A stretch of DNA of 64,000 bases from Gemmatimonadaceae bacterium (GTDB lineage: Bacteria; Gemmatimonadota; Gemmatimonadetes; Gemmatimonadales; Gemmatimonadaceae). Positions 41,310 to 50,143 of the stretch are shown here, piece by piece. Made by a program: the position numbers and the translations under genes. The notes under the pieces are model-generated. The model did no database searches. It saw nothing but the letters and a program-made list of their open reading frames with translations, and was not told the origin of the DNA. How positions within the stretch are numbered: position 1 is the first letter of the stretch; every line of letters starts with the position of its first letter. The DNA is taken from positions 124,001-188,000 of the forward strand of contig JACVCD010000007.1 of assembly GCA_016742275.1 (NCBI GenBank), read 5' to 3'.

Positions 41310-44300
41310 ATGCGTTCCCCTCGTTCGTTGCGCGCCGTTCTGGCGACGCTGGCCACCCTCCCGGCCATTTCCGTGTTCATGCCGCCCTTGGCGGTACAGC
41401 CCCTGGCGGCACAGGCGTCTGCGAACGCCGACGCACCCATCCGATTTGCGAGGTACGCGCACGTAGCCAATGACGGCACGATCGCGTTCACCTGGCATGA
41501 TGACATCTGGGTCGCAGGCGCTGATGGCAGCAATCCGCGTCGTCTCACGGCGCATGTGGCGCGCGACTTCATGCCGCGCTTCTCACCGGACGGGCGCTGG
41601 ATTGCCTTCACCAGCAATCGCATGGGCAACAACGACGTGTACGTCGTGCCTGTGGAAGGTGGTGAACCGCGTCAGCTCACGTGGTTCAGCGGTGACGATC
41701 AGGCGTTGTACTGGACGCCCGATGGTCGTGAATTGGTGATCAGCAGTAGCCGCGGCACCCACGCCTTCGGTTCACCGTTGTACCGATTGCCGCTCGACGG
41801 GCGCATGCCGCAGCCGATGGGTATGGATTTTGGCCGCGCGGGCATGCTCAAGCAGGATGCGACGCTTGTGGCCTTCAATCGCTCGCTGCCGAGTTACTGG
41901 CGCAAGGGATATCGCGGCAACAACAACGGCGACATTTCCGTGCAGGATCTCAAGACCGGTGTGATTACGGAGCTCACGGACACCGATCTCAAGCAATTCC
42001 AGAATTTCACGCACGATGTGCACCCCATGTGGGGTGCGGATGGGCAGATCTACTTCGCGTCTGAGCGCGACGGCATTTTCAATCTGTGGCGTATCGCGCC
42101 CAGTGGAGGCGCGCCGCAGCAGGTCACGCGGCACAAGGAAGATGGCGTGCAATTCCCGTCTATCTCTCCTGACGGCAAGCGCATCATCTACGAGAATGAT
42201 TTTGCGTTGTGGATGGTTGACGTGCCGAGTGGCGCGCCACGTAAGCTCGCCATCCGCATCACGGCTGATCCGAAGGAAAACGATATCTCGCTGATCAGCA
42301 CCACGAATCGTGCGGATGGTTTTTCACCGTCGCCGAGTGGTGATCAAGTGGCCGTGGATTTCCATGGGGAAATCGTGATCGTGCCGAGTGAAGCTGGCGT
42401 TGGTGAACGCATGGCCGTGACCAACTCACCGTGGCGCGAGCGATATCAGACCTGGTCACCAGACGGACGCACGATCGCCTACGTAAGCGACGAGTCGGGC
42501 GAGGAAGAAGTGTGGGTGTACGACCTGGCATCAGCACAGCGTCGCAAAATCACGACACAGGAATCGATCAAGAGTGATCTCACCTGGGCACCGAATTCGC
42601 GGAAACTCGCGTACTCGGGCGCGAATCGCCTGTGGGAGGTTGATGTTGCTGGTGGATCGCCGCGTGAATTGGCGTTCAATCAGGCAGGTGGATTCACGAT
42701 TGGACAGTACAGCAACGACGGCAACTGGCTCACGTACACCAAGCGTGATGACGACCAGAACGCTGAAGTCTTCGTGTTCGATGTGCGGGCGCGGCGCGAG
42801 ACGAACGTGACGCGCAATCCGTTCAATGACAACAACGGCGTGCTGACACCCGACGGCAAGCACGTGTTGTTCACGTCCTCACGCGACAACGGTGTATCGC
42901 AGCTGTTCATCGTGTCGTTGGCGAAGCTCACGGAAGATCCGAATGACCCACTGGTGCGCGAGCGGCAGCGTCGCACGACGGGGAATACAGGCGGCGGCGC
43001 GGCCGCAGCGCGCGAGCGTGGTGATTCCACGGCAGCAAACTCGGCGACCGGACCAGCCGCATTCGCTGTCACGATCGATGCGGCCGGTATCGAGGAGCGC
43101 GCTATCCAGCTGACGCGCGGATCCACGCCCGTTGGAGCGTTCTTCCTCTCGCGTGATGGCCGCACGGTGTACTTCACGCAGGGCGGCGGCGGTGGATTCG
43201 GTGGTGGCGGTGGTCAGGCGGCGCCCGCCGATCCTGAAAGCCCGAACGTCGGCCTCTTTTCCATGGGCATCGATGGCCTCAATCGTCGGCGCATTGCCGG
43301 TGGCACGTACCCGCAGCTCACACCCACCCATGATCGTCGCGCGATTTTCTTCCGTCGTCCGTCGCGAGGTGGTGACGCTGGTGAAGGCGGTGGCGGCGGA
43401 ATGGAGATCAGCAAGCTGGTGCTCGCCACTCCGCAGCGTGCCGAGCCGGTGAACTTCAGCTTCCCGGTCCGCGTCGATGCCCGCGCCGAGCGTGAGCAGT
43501 TGTTCGAGGAATCGTGGCGTGTGATGAAGTACCGCTTCTACGACGAGAAGATGCACGGCCGCGACTGGAACGCGATCAAGTCGCGCTACAAGCCGCTGTT
43601 GGCATACGTCGGTACCAACGAAGACGTGTATGACCTCGCGAACGAGATGATCGGCGAGCTCAATGCTTCGCACACCGGCGTGAATGGTCCGCCGTCGCGC
43701 AGTATGCCCAACGTATACACCACGCGGTATCTGGGCTTCGAACTCGAGCCCGATGCCAGCGGTCGGTATCGCGTGGGCCATGTCTACAAGGGAGGCCCGG
43801 CTGACAAGGAGTGGCTCGGCATCTCCAAGGGCGACTACGTGCTGGCAGTAAACGGCACCGAGCTCAAGTCGGGCGACAACTACGAGCGCATCATGGCGAC
43901 GGCGCTCAACGAGTACATCCCGGTTCGTGTTGCCCGCACCGCATCCGGCGAAGCTGCGCGCACCGTGCGTATTGCCAGCGTCACCTCACTCGGCGACATC
44001 AAGTACGAAGAGTGGGTGGCCAATAATCGCGCGCAGGTGGAGAAGGAAACGAACGGCGATATCGCTTACGTGCATATCCGCGCCATGAACCAGCCGTCGC
44101 TGGCGCGTTTCCGCAACGAGATCGATCAGTTCTCGAACAAGAAGGGCATCATCGTGGACATCCGCTACAACGGCGGTGGCAATATCGATCAGGAGTTGAT
44201 CGATATCCTCGAGCGGCAGCCCTATCAGTTCTGGAACAATCGCAATGGATCGCGCACCTGGGGACGTCGCCCGCGTCAGGCGATTGCTGGCCCCAAGGTC

Positions 44301-44660
44301 ATGATGATCAACGCGCGCTCCGGCTCTGACAGTGAAGTCACGCCGATGGCGTTCCGTCAGCTGGGTCTGGGACGCATCGTGGGCAATCCGACGGCCGCAG
44401 CCGTCATTGCCACCGGTTCGTATAACCTCATCAACGGTGGCACCATTCGCACACCTGGTTCGCTCGTGGTGACCTACGATCCCACGAAGCCGAACAACTA
44501 CGGTGTCAATCTCGAAAACCTTGGCGTTCCCCCCGATGTGTGGGTGAAGAACTCACCCAACGACGAAGTGAAGGGAATCGATCAGGAACTCAAGACGGCG
44601 ATCGAAGAGGCGCTCAAGGCGCTGCGTGCGTTGCCCTCGAAGATCTCGTCGAACAACTGA
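41310..44660 (+). CDS. Tricorn-like S41 protease with N-terminal beta-propellers
   Basis: The 1116-aa secreted protein has a signal peptide (cleavage near PLAAQA, about residue 31), TolB/PD40-type propeller repeats over about 700 residues ('MPRFSPDGRWIAFTSNR' and similar), a PDZ domain ('GRYRVGHVYKGGPAD...GDYVLAVNGTEL') and a C-terminal S41 domain. Catalytic candidates are His749 (FYDEKMHGRDW), Ser1006 (RSGSDSE) and the Glu of VNLENLGVPPD, placed as in archaeal tricorn. Gly/Ala-rich inserts interrupt the propeller. ATG 41310 with GGAG upstream is the start. It probably degrades peptides in the periplasm and is followed after 17 nt by an S9 peptidase. Confidence 0.93.
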   Translation: MRSPRSLRAVLATLATLPAISVFMPPLAVQPLAAQASANADAPIRFARYAHVANDGTIAFTWHDDIWVAGADGSNPRRLTAHVARDFMPRFSPDGRWIAFTSNRMGNNDVYVVPVEGGEPRQLTWFSGDDQALYWTPDGRELVISSSRGTHAFGSPLYRLPLDGRMPQPMGMDFGRAGMLKQDATLVAFNRSLPSYWRKGYRGNNNGDISVQDLKTGVITELTDTDLKQFQNFTHDVHPMWGADGQIYFASERDGIFNLWRIAPSGGAPQQVTRHKEDGVQFPSISPDGKRIIYENDFALWMVDVPSGAPRKLAIRITADPKENDISLISTTNRADGFSPSPSGDQVAVDFHGEIVIVPSEAGVGERMAVTNSPWRERYQTWSPDGRTIAYVSDESGEEEVWVYDLASAQRRKITTQESIKSDLTWAPNSRKLAYSGANRLWEVDVAGGSPRELAFNQAGGFTIGQYSNDGNWLTYTKRDDDQNAEVFVFDVRARRETNVTRNPFNDNNGVLTPDGKHVLFTSSRDNGVSQLFIVSLAKLTEDPNDPLVRERQRRTTGNTGGGAAAARERGDSTAANSATGPAAFAVTIDAAGIEERAIQLTRGSTPVGAFFLSRDGRTVYFTQGGGGGFGGGGGQAAPADPESPNVGLFSMGIDGLNRRRIAGGTYPQLTPTHDRRAIFFRRPSRGGDAGEGGGGGMEISKLVLATPQRAEPVNFSFPVRVDARAEREQLFEESWRVMKYRFYDEKMHGRDWNAIKSRYKPLLAYVGTNEDVYDLANEMIGELNASHTGVNGPPSRSMPNVYTTRYLGFELEPDASGRYRVGHVYKGGPADKEWLGISKGDYVLAVNGTELKSGDNYERIMATALNEYIPVRVARTASGEAARTVRIASVTSLGDIKYEEWVANNRAQVEKETNGDIAYVHIRAMNQPSLARFRNEIDQFSNKKGIIVDIRYNGGGNIDQELIDILERQPYQFWNNRNGSRTWGRRPRQAIAGPKVMMINARSGSDSEVTPMAFRQLGLGRIVGNPTAAAVIATGSYNLINGGTIRTPGSLVVTYDPTKPNNYGVNLENLGVPPDVWVKNSPNDEVKGIDQELKTAIEEALKALRALPSKISSNN

Positions 44661-44677
44661 CAGCTGCCTTAACTCTC

Positions 44678-47590
44678 ATGCGCACACTTTCTCCTTCCTT
44701 TCGCGGCCGGTTAATCGCCGGTTTGCTCGCCACCATCCCGGTTGTACCGACTGGGATGATGGCGCAGGGCCCGGTGGTTCGGTCCCCTGAGAACGCATCT
44801 GACAATTCGAGTGCATCGGGCAAGGTTCGCCGGACACTCACACTCGCGGACTATGGCGCGTGGAGTCGCATTGTGACTCCGACACTTTCTGCCGATGGTC
44901 GCTGGATGGCGTTCGCCTATCAGCCAAACGATGGTGATGCCACGTTGCATCTGCGCGCACTCGATGCTGCGACGCGATACTCCGTTCCTGTCGGATCGGC
45001 TCCGGTCTTTACGGAGAACGGCGGGTGGGTAGGGTACTTCGTCAGTCCGGCATCGCGTCGACCTGGCGGTGCACCAGGCGCTGGTGGCGGACGTCCTGGT
45101 GGCGCACCGCCTACGGCTCCTCCGGGAGCTCGGCCCGGTGGGGCAGCCGGCGCAGCGCCCGGCGGACGTCGCGCAGAATTCCGCGATCTGGCGACCGGTG
45201 CCACGGTTACCGTGTCGAACGCAGCCACATTCAAGTTCAGCGACGACTCGAAGTGGGTGGCGGTGCGCACGAACAAGGCGCAAGCCGACGCACGCCACAA
45301 CGGGGCTGATCTCATTCTGCGTGAACTGGCCACTGGCACGGTGCGCAACGTTGGCAATGTGAACTTGTACGAGTTCGATGCCTCGGGTCGCTATCTCGCG
45401 TACACCGTCGACGCTGCGGATCGCCAGGGCAACGGCATCTATCTGCTCGATCTCGCGAGCGGGGAGTCGCAGGCACTCTCGAGCGCAGCCAAGGACTACG
45501 ATCAGCTGGCGTGGAGCGCCACGGGTGCAAACCTCACCGTGTTGCGCGGGGAGAAGCCGGACGGCAAGAAGCTCAAGAGCAATACATTGCTGGTGTGGCG
45601 CGATCTCGGAACGCCGAAGAAGAGCGCAACGGAGATCGATCCCGCCAAGGTCGCCGGCTTCCCCGCAGACATGGTGGTGAGCGAGTACTCGGCGCCGCGT
45701 TTGAGCCGCGATGGTTCTGTGCTCTTCTTCGGCATCAAGGAGCAGGAGTCGGAACCGCCTCGCAGTGAAGAGGCCGTGGCCAACGTGGATGTGTGGCACT
45801 TCAAGGACCCTGAACCACAGTCGGTGCAGATCGTGCGGTTGCAGCAGGAGCGTCGTTCCACCTGGTCGGCGGCGTACCATCTCACGTCGCAGAAGTTCGT
45901 GCGACTCGCCGATTCTGCCATGCGTACCGTTACGCCGACGCCCAATGCGAAGTGGGGCATTGGGCGCTTGGATGCGCCGTATCGTGGTGAAGTGAGCTGG
46001 GGCGGAAGTCGTGCAGATTACTATCGTGTGAATCTTGCCACGGGTGAGCGCACGCTGATTGCCAAGGCACTCACGCGCACGATGGGCTCAAGCCCGGACA
46101 GCAAGTGGTTCCTGTTCCTCGAGCAGGGCAAGGTGTACGCGTTCAATCTCGAGACGGCGCAGCGCGTGCAGGTCGATGCGTCGGCCAAGCGCAGTTTCGT
46201 GGATGTTGGTGATGATCATCCGTACGAAAAGCCCACGTATGGTGTGGCCGGCTGGTCGCAGGACGGAAAGTCGGTGTTGCTCAACCATCAGTTCGATATC
46301 TGGCAGCTCGCGCTCGATGGCACGAAGGCTGTGAATCTCACCGGAGGTGAAGGTGAGGCCAAGCAGATTCGTTTCCGTCTGCAGCAGCTCAATCAGCCGC
46401 GTGGTCGTGGTGGTCCGGGCGGCGGACAAGGTGGCGGTTTTGGCGCCGCGTCGACGGAAGACCAGGGTGTCGATCTAACCAAGCCGCTGGTGTACAGCGC
46501 CTACGGGGAGTGGACCAAGCAGTCGGGTTACTTCCAGGGTGTGGCTGGCAAGGCGCCGACGGCACTCACCTTCGGCGACAAGAACATTGGTGCGTTGCAG
46601 AAGGCGGCAAATGCTGACCGTGTGGTCTTCACGCAGCAGACATTCACCGAATATCCCGACTGGTGGACCAGCAAGTCGGATCTCTCCTCGCCGGTGAAAG
46701 TCACGGACGCCAATCCGCAGCTCGCCGAGTTTGCGTGGGGCCGCAAGATCCTCGTGGATTATCAGAACAGCAAGGGTGTGAAGCTGCAGGGCACACTCAC
46801 GCTGCCAGCCAACTACGAGCAGGGCAAGAAGTATCCGATGATCGTGTACTTCTACGAGAAGATGTCCAACACGCATCACAACTTCTCGTTCCCGGCGTAC
46901 GACGATCGCCCGCACATGTCCACGTACGCGAGCGATGGCTACCTCGTCTTCCAGCCTGATGTCGTGTACGAAACGGGACGCCCGGGTACATCGGCCGTCG
47001 ATTGCGTGACAAGCGCGGTGAAGAAAGTCATCGAACTTGGCTACGCTGACCCGGCGCGCATTGGCCTCCAGGGCCATAGCTGGAGCGGCTATCAGTCGTC
47101 GTACATCATCACGCAGACGGACATGTTTGCGGCCACGGTGACGGGCGCTCCGCCAACGAATCTCGTGTCGTTCTACGATCAGCTCTACAAGCAGACGGGT
47201 ACGGTGCAGCAGGGCATCATGGAGCTGGGTCAGGTGCGCATGGGTGTGGATAGCACGCCATGGACGGCCAAGGCGCTCTACGAGAGCCAGTCGCCGGTGC
47301 ACAATGTGCAGAATATCAAGACACCGTTCCTCATTCTGCACGGTACGGCCGACGGGGCAGTGGACTGGGTGCAGGGGCTCGAGTACTTCAACGCTGCGCG
47401 CCGCAACGGCAAGAACGTCATCATGCTGTCGTACCCGGACGAGCCGCACCACCTCGGCAAGCGTGAAAACCAGAAGGACTTCCAGATTCGGATGAAGCAG
47501 TACTTCGATCACTACCTCAAGGGTACGCCGGCGCCGCAGTGGATGACCAACGGCGTTCCGCAAGTGCGCAAGGGCGAACCCATCCGGTGA
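44678..47590 (+). CDS. S9-family serine peptidase (prolyl oligopeptidase/DPP type)
   Basis: The 970-aa secreted enzyme has a signal peptide (RLIAGLLATIPVVPTGMMAQ), a beta-propeller interrupted by Gly/Pro/Ala-rich inserts near residues 128-165 and 570-590, and a C-terminal alpha/beta hydrolase. The triad is Ser801 (GLQGHSWSGY), Asp892 (HGTADGAVDW) and His924 or His925 (DEPHHLGK). It starts 17 nt after the tricorn-like gene, so the two form an operon in which tricorn-type cleavage products could be trimmed further. ATG 44678 is preferred over the frame's earlier codons, which overlap the upstream gene. A terminator hairpin follows. Confidence 0.94.
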   Translation: MRTLSPSFRGRLIAGLLATIPVVPTGMMAQGPVVRSPENASDNSSASGKVRRTLTLADYGAWSRIVTPTLSADGRWMAFAYQPNDGDATLHLRALDAATRYSVPVGSAPVFTENGGWVGYFVSPASRRPGGAPGAGGGRPGGAPPTAPPGARPGGAAGAAPGGRRAEFRDLATGATVTVSNAATFKFSDDSKWVAVRTNKAQADARHNGADLILRELATGTVRNVGNVNLYEFDASGRYLAYTVDAADRQGNGIYLLDLASGESQALSSAAKDYDQLAWSATGANLTVLRGEKPDGKKLKSNTLLVWRDLGTPKKSATEIDPAKVAGFPADMVVSEYSAPRLSRDGSVLFFGIKEQESEPPRSEEAVANVDVWHFKDPEPQSVQIVRLQQERRSTWSAAYHLTSQKFVRLADSAMRTVTPTPNAKWGIGRLDAPYRGEVSWGGSRADYYRVNLATGERTLIAKALTRTMGSSPDSKWFLFLEQGKVYAFNLETAQRVQVDASAKRSFVDVGDDHPYEKPTYGVAGWSQDGKSVLLNHQFDIWQLALDGTKAVNLTGGEGEAKQIRFRLQQLNQPRGRGGPGGGQGGGFGAASTEDQGVDLTKPLVYSAYGEWTKQSGYFQGVAGKAPTALTFGDKNIGALQKAANADRVVFTQQTFTEYPDWWTSKSDLSSPVKVTDANPQLAEFAWGRKILVDYQNSKGVKLQGTLTLPANYEQGKKYPMIVYFYEKMSNTHHNFSFPAYDDRPHMSTYASDGYLVFQPDVVYETGRPGTSAVDCVTSAVKKVIELGYADPARIGLQGHSWSGYQSSYIITQTDMFAATVTGAPPTNLVSFYDQLYKQTGTVQQGIMELGQVRMGVDSTPWTAKALYESQSPVHNVQNIKTPFLILHGTADGAVDWVQGLEYFNAARRNGKNVIMLSYPDEPHHLGKRENQKDFQIRMKQYFDHYLKGTPAPQWMTNGVPQVRKGEPIR

Positions 47591-47595
47591 TGCAT

Positions 47596-47624
47596 CGGAT
47601 GTGATCATCAGCCGATCACATCCG
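47596..47624 (+). terminator. Hairpin terminator after the peptidase operon
   Basis: A perfect 11-bp stem (CGGATGTGATC 47596-47606 with GATCACATCCG 47614-47624) with a 7-nt loop starts 6 nt after the S9 stop. No uninterrupted T-run follows. Confidence 0.6.
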
Positions 47625-47686
47625 GTCACACCCGGGCGAATTTTCAAGTCCTCCAATTCGTGTCGGTGCGGCTCTATGTTGACGCC

Positions 47687-50041
47687 ATGACCGTCAACGC
47701 CGCACCGACCGAACTGGCCGACCGCGCACTGATTGCGCGTGTTGCCGCCGAACTCTCGCTGAATCCGCAACAGGTTCAGCGCACTCTTGCGCTCTTCGCT
47801 GAAGGCGCCACACTGCCATTCATTGCCCGCTACCGGAAGGAAGTCACCGGTGGTCTCGACGAAGTGCAATTGCGCGATGTACGCGAGCGCGCCGACTATC
47901 TGAAGGAAATGGAGGATCGGCGTACCGCGATTCTCAAGAGCATTGATGAGCAGGGCAGGCTCGATGATACGCTCAAGGCATCCATCCTTGCGGCTGATAC
48001 GAAGCAGGCGCTCGAGGATCTGTACTTGCCGTTCAAGCCCAAGCGTCGCACGCGTGCCATGATTGCCCGTGAGCGTGGACTTGGTCCGCTGGCCGAAGCA
48101 CTGTGGGACGGCACGCTCGACGATGCCGCGCTGCTTGCCAAGGCTGGTGAGTTCGTGCTGCCGGAAGTGGATGGCAAGCCGAGTGAGGTGGCGACGGCAG
48201 AAGCTGCGCTGCAGGGTGCGCGCGATATTCTTGCGGAACAGATCGCTGAAGATGCCGTGGTGCGTGGTTGGGTGCGTGAGGTCACGCGGGCCAAGGGTCT
48301 TGTAAAGAGCAGTGTGATTGCCGAAAAGAAGAGCGACGAATCGAAGTTCAAGGATTACTTCGAGTTTTCGGAATCACTGGGCACCATTCCGAGCCATCGC
48401 ATGCTGGCCATCCGCCGTGGCGAGACGGAAGGTGAACTGCTATGGCGTATCGAAGCTCCGGTTGAAGAGATCAATGCGCGTTTGCTTGGTGAAATCACCG
48501 TTGGACGGAAGGCCACGCAGCAGTTGACGCTGATTGGCACCGATACCTACAAGCGTTTGCTGGCACCGGCCATCGAAGTGGAACTGCGCGTGGAGCTCAA
48601 GACCCGCGCCGACGATGAAGCCATTACGATTTTCGGCCGCAATCTCGAGCAGTTGCTGTTGGCCAGCCCGGCAGGTGAGAAGCGCGTGATTGGTCTCGAT
48701 CCCGGCTTCCGTACGGGTGTGAAGGTGGCGGTGGTGAGTGCGACGGGTGCGCTGGTACACACGGATACGCTGTATCTGCACCAGGAGGACCGTTTCGCTG
48801 GCGCGGTGCGTGCGATGGTGGAACGCTTCAAGCCCGAACTCATTGCCATCGGCAATGGCACGGCCAGTCGCGAAACGGAAACGCTCACCAAGGCGGCGCT
48901 GCGTGAAATGGACGCACCACGTCCGCAGGTCGTGGTGGTGAATGAAGCCGGTGCTTCGGTGTACAGCGCGAGTGATCTTGCGCGTTCGGAATTCCCCGAA
49001 CTCGACGTATCGCTTCGTGGTGCGGTGAGCATTGCGCGCCGTTTGCAGGATCCGTTGGCGGAGCTTGTGAAGATCGATCCCAAGAGCATTGGTGTGGGTC
49101 AGTATCAGCACGACGTGAATCAGACGCGTCTCAAGCAGCGTCTCGATGATACGGTGGAAAGCGCGGTGAATCGTGTGGGCGTTGAAGTGAACACGGCATC
49201 GGCGGCACTGCTGGGCTACGTGGCTGGCATTGGCCCCAGTCTCGCGCAGTCCATCGTCACACTTCGCGACACACGTGGCGGCTTCAAGTCACGGAAGGAT
49301 CTCAACGAAGTGCCACGCCTTGGCGCCAAGGCATTCGAGCAGGCCGCCGGCTTCTTGCGTGTGCGCGGTGGTGCGCATCCCCTCGATGCCAGCGCCGTTC
49401 ACCCGGAGCGCTACGCACTCGTAGAGCGCATGGCCAAGGACCTCGGCGTGAACGTCGGTGATTTCATTGGCAATGACGCGACGGTGGACCGCATCGATTT
49501 GCGCACCTACGTGAGCGGTGATGTCGGTATGCCGACGCTGCAGGACATCGTGGCCGAACTCAAGAAACCGGGACGTGACCCGCGTGCCGCGTTTGAGCCG
49601 CCTGCCTTCCGCGATGACATCCAGAAGCCCAGCGATCTGCTGCCGGGCATGGTGCTGGAAGGTGTGGTCACGAACATTGTGGCATTTGGTGCGTTCGTGG
49701 ACATCGGCGTGCATCAGGATGGACTGGTGCATGTCAGCCAGATTGCCGATCGCTACGTGAAGGACCCGAACGACGCCGTGAAGGTGGGTCAGAAGGTCAA
49801 GGTCACCGTGCAAAGTGTGGACCTGCCTCGCAATCGCATTGCGCTCAGCATGCGCACGGATGGCGGCAGTGGTACAGGCCGAGCGCAGGGAGCGGCCGGC
49901 GAAGGCGGGACGCGCCGCGATGTGAACAACAACAACGCGGGCCGTGGACCCAGCCGCCCGACTGGTGGAAACAAGCCTGCACCCAAGCCATTTGTGCCCA
50001 CCAAGGGCTCCATTGCACCAAACGGGATCCGGTTCAAGTAG
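47687..50041 (+). CDS. tex: Tex-family S1 RNA-binding transcription accessory protein
   Basis: The 784-aa protein has the Tex layout: the N-terminal helical domain ('LIARVAAELSLNPQQVQRTLALFAEGATLPFIARYRKE', 'ALEDLYLPFKPKRRTRAMIAR'), the YqgF-like RNase H fold ('VIGLDPGFRTGVKVAVV', 'IAIGNGTASRETE', 'VVNEAGASVYSAS'), helix-hairpin-helix units ('VGQYQHDVNQTRLKQRLDDTVESAVNRVGVEVNTAS') and a C-terminal S1 domain ('GMVLEGVVTNIVAFGAFVDIGVHQDGLVHVSQIAD'). A Gly/Asn/Pro-rich tail follows. Tex binds nucleic acids and affects transcription. ATG 47687 gives the family N-terminus. Confidence 0.96.
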   Translation: MTVNAAPTELADRALIARVAAELSLNPQQVQRTLALFAEGATLPFIARYRKEVTGGLDEVQLRDVRERADYLKEMEDRRTAILKSIDEQGRLDDTLKASILAADTKQALEDLYLPFKPKRRTRAMIARERGLGPLAEALWDGTLDDAALLAKAGEFVLPEVDGKPSEVATAEAALQGARDILAEQIAEDAVVRGWVREVTRAKGLVKSSVIAEKKSDESKFKDYFEFSESLGTIPSHRMLAIRRGETEGELLWRIEAPVEEINARLLGEITVGRKATQQLTLIGTDTYKRLLAPAIEVELRVELKTRADDEAITIFGRNLEQLLLASPAGEKRVIGLDPGFRTGVKVAVVSATGALVHTDTLYLHQEDRFAGAVRAMVERFKPELIAIGNGTASRETETLTKAALREMDAPRPQVVVVNEAGASVYSASDLARSEFPELDVSLRGAVSIARRLQDPLAELVKIDPKSIGVGQYQHDVNQTRLKQRLDDTVESAVNRVGVEVNTASAALLGYVAGIGPSLAQSIVTLRDTRGGFKSRKDLNEVPRLGAKAFEQAAGFLRVRGGAHPLDASAVHPERYALVERMAKDLGVNVGDFIGNDATVDRIDLRTYVSGDVGMPTLQDIVAELKKPGRDPRAAFEPPAFRDDIQKPSDLLPGMVLEGVVTNIVAFGAFVDIGVHQDGLVHVSQIADRYVKDPNDAVKVGQKVKVTVQSVDLPRNRIALSMRTDGGSGTGRAQGAAGEGGTRRDVNNNNAGRGPSRPTGGNKPAPKPFVPTKGSIAPNGIRFK

Positions 50042-50059
50042 AGGCTGCTGAGGAGAAGT

Positions 50060-50091
50060 TTCCCCGCACCCTTCAAGTAGGATGCGGGGAA
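50060..50091 (+). terminator. Hairpin after tex
   Basis: A 9-bp stem (TTCCCCGCA 50060-50068 with TGCGGGGAA 50083-50091) sits 19 nt past the tex stop. The T-run is absent. Confidence 0.5.
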
Positions 50092-50143
50092 GCTGCTACA
50101 TTGCAGGGATGTATCCGAACGTCCCGAATTCGATCGTTCCGGC

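Noticed and set aside
46475..47869. Long minus-strand open frame opposite the S9 peptidase and the start of tex
   Set aside because: Antisense to well-supported genes; composition (His, Val, Arg) is that of a complementary frame, with no motif.
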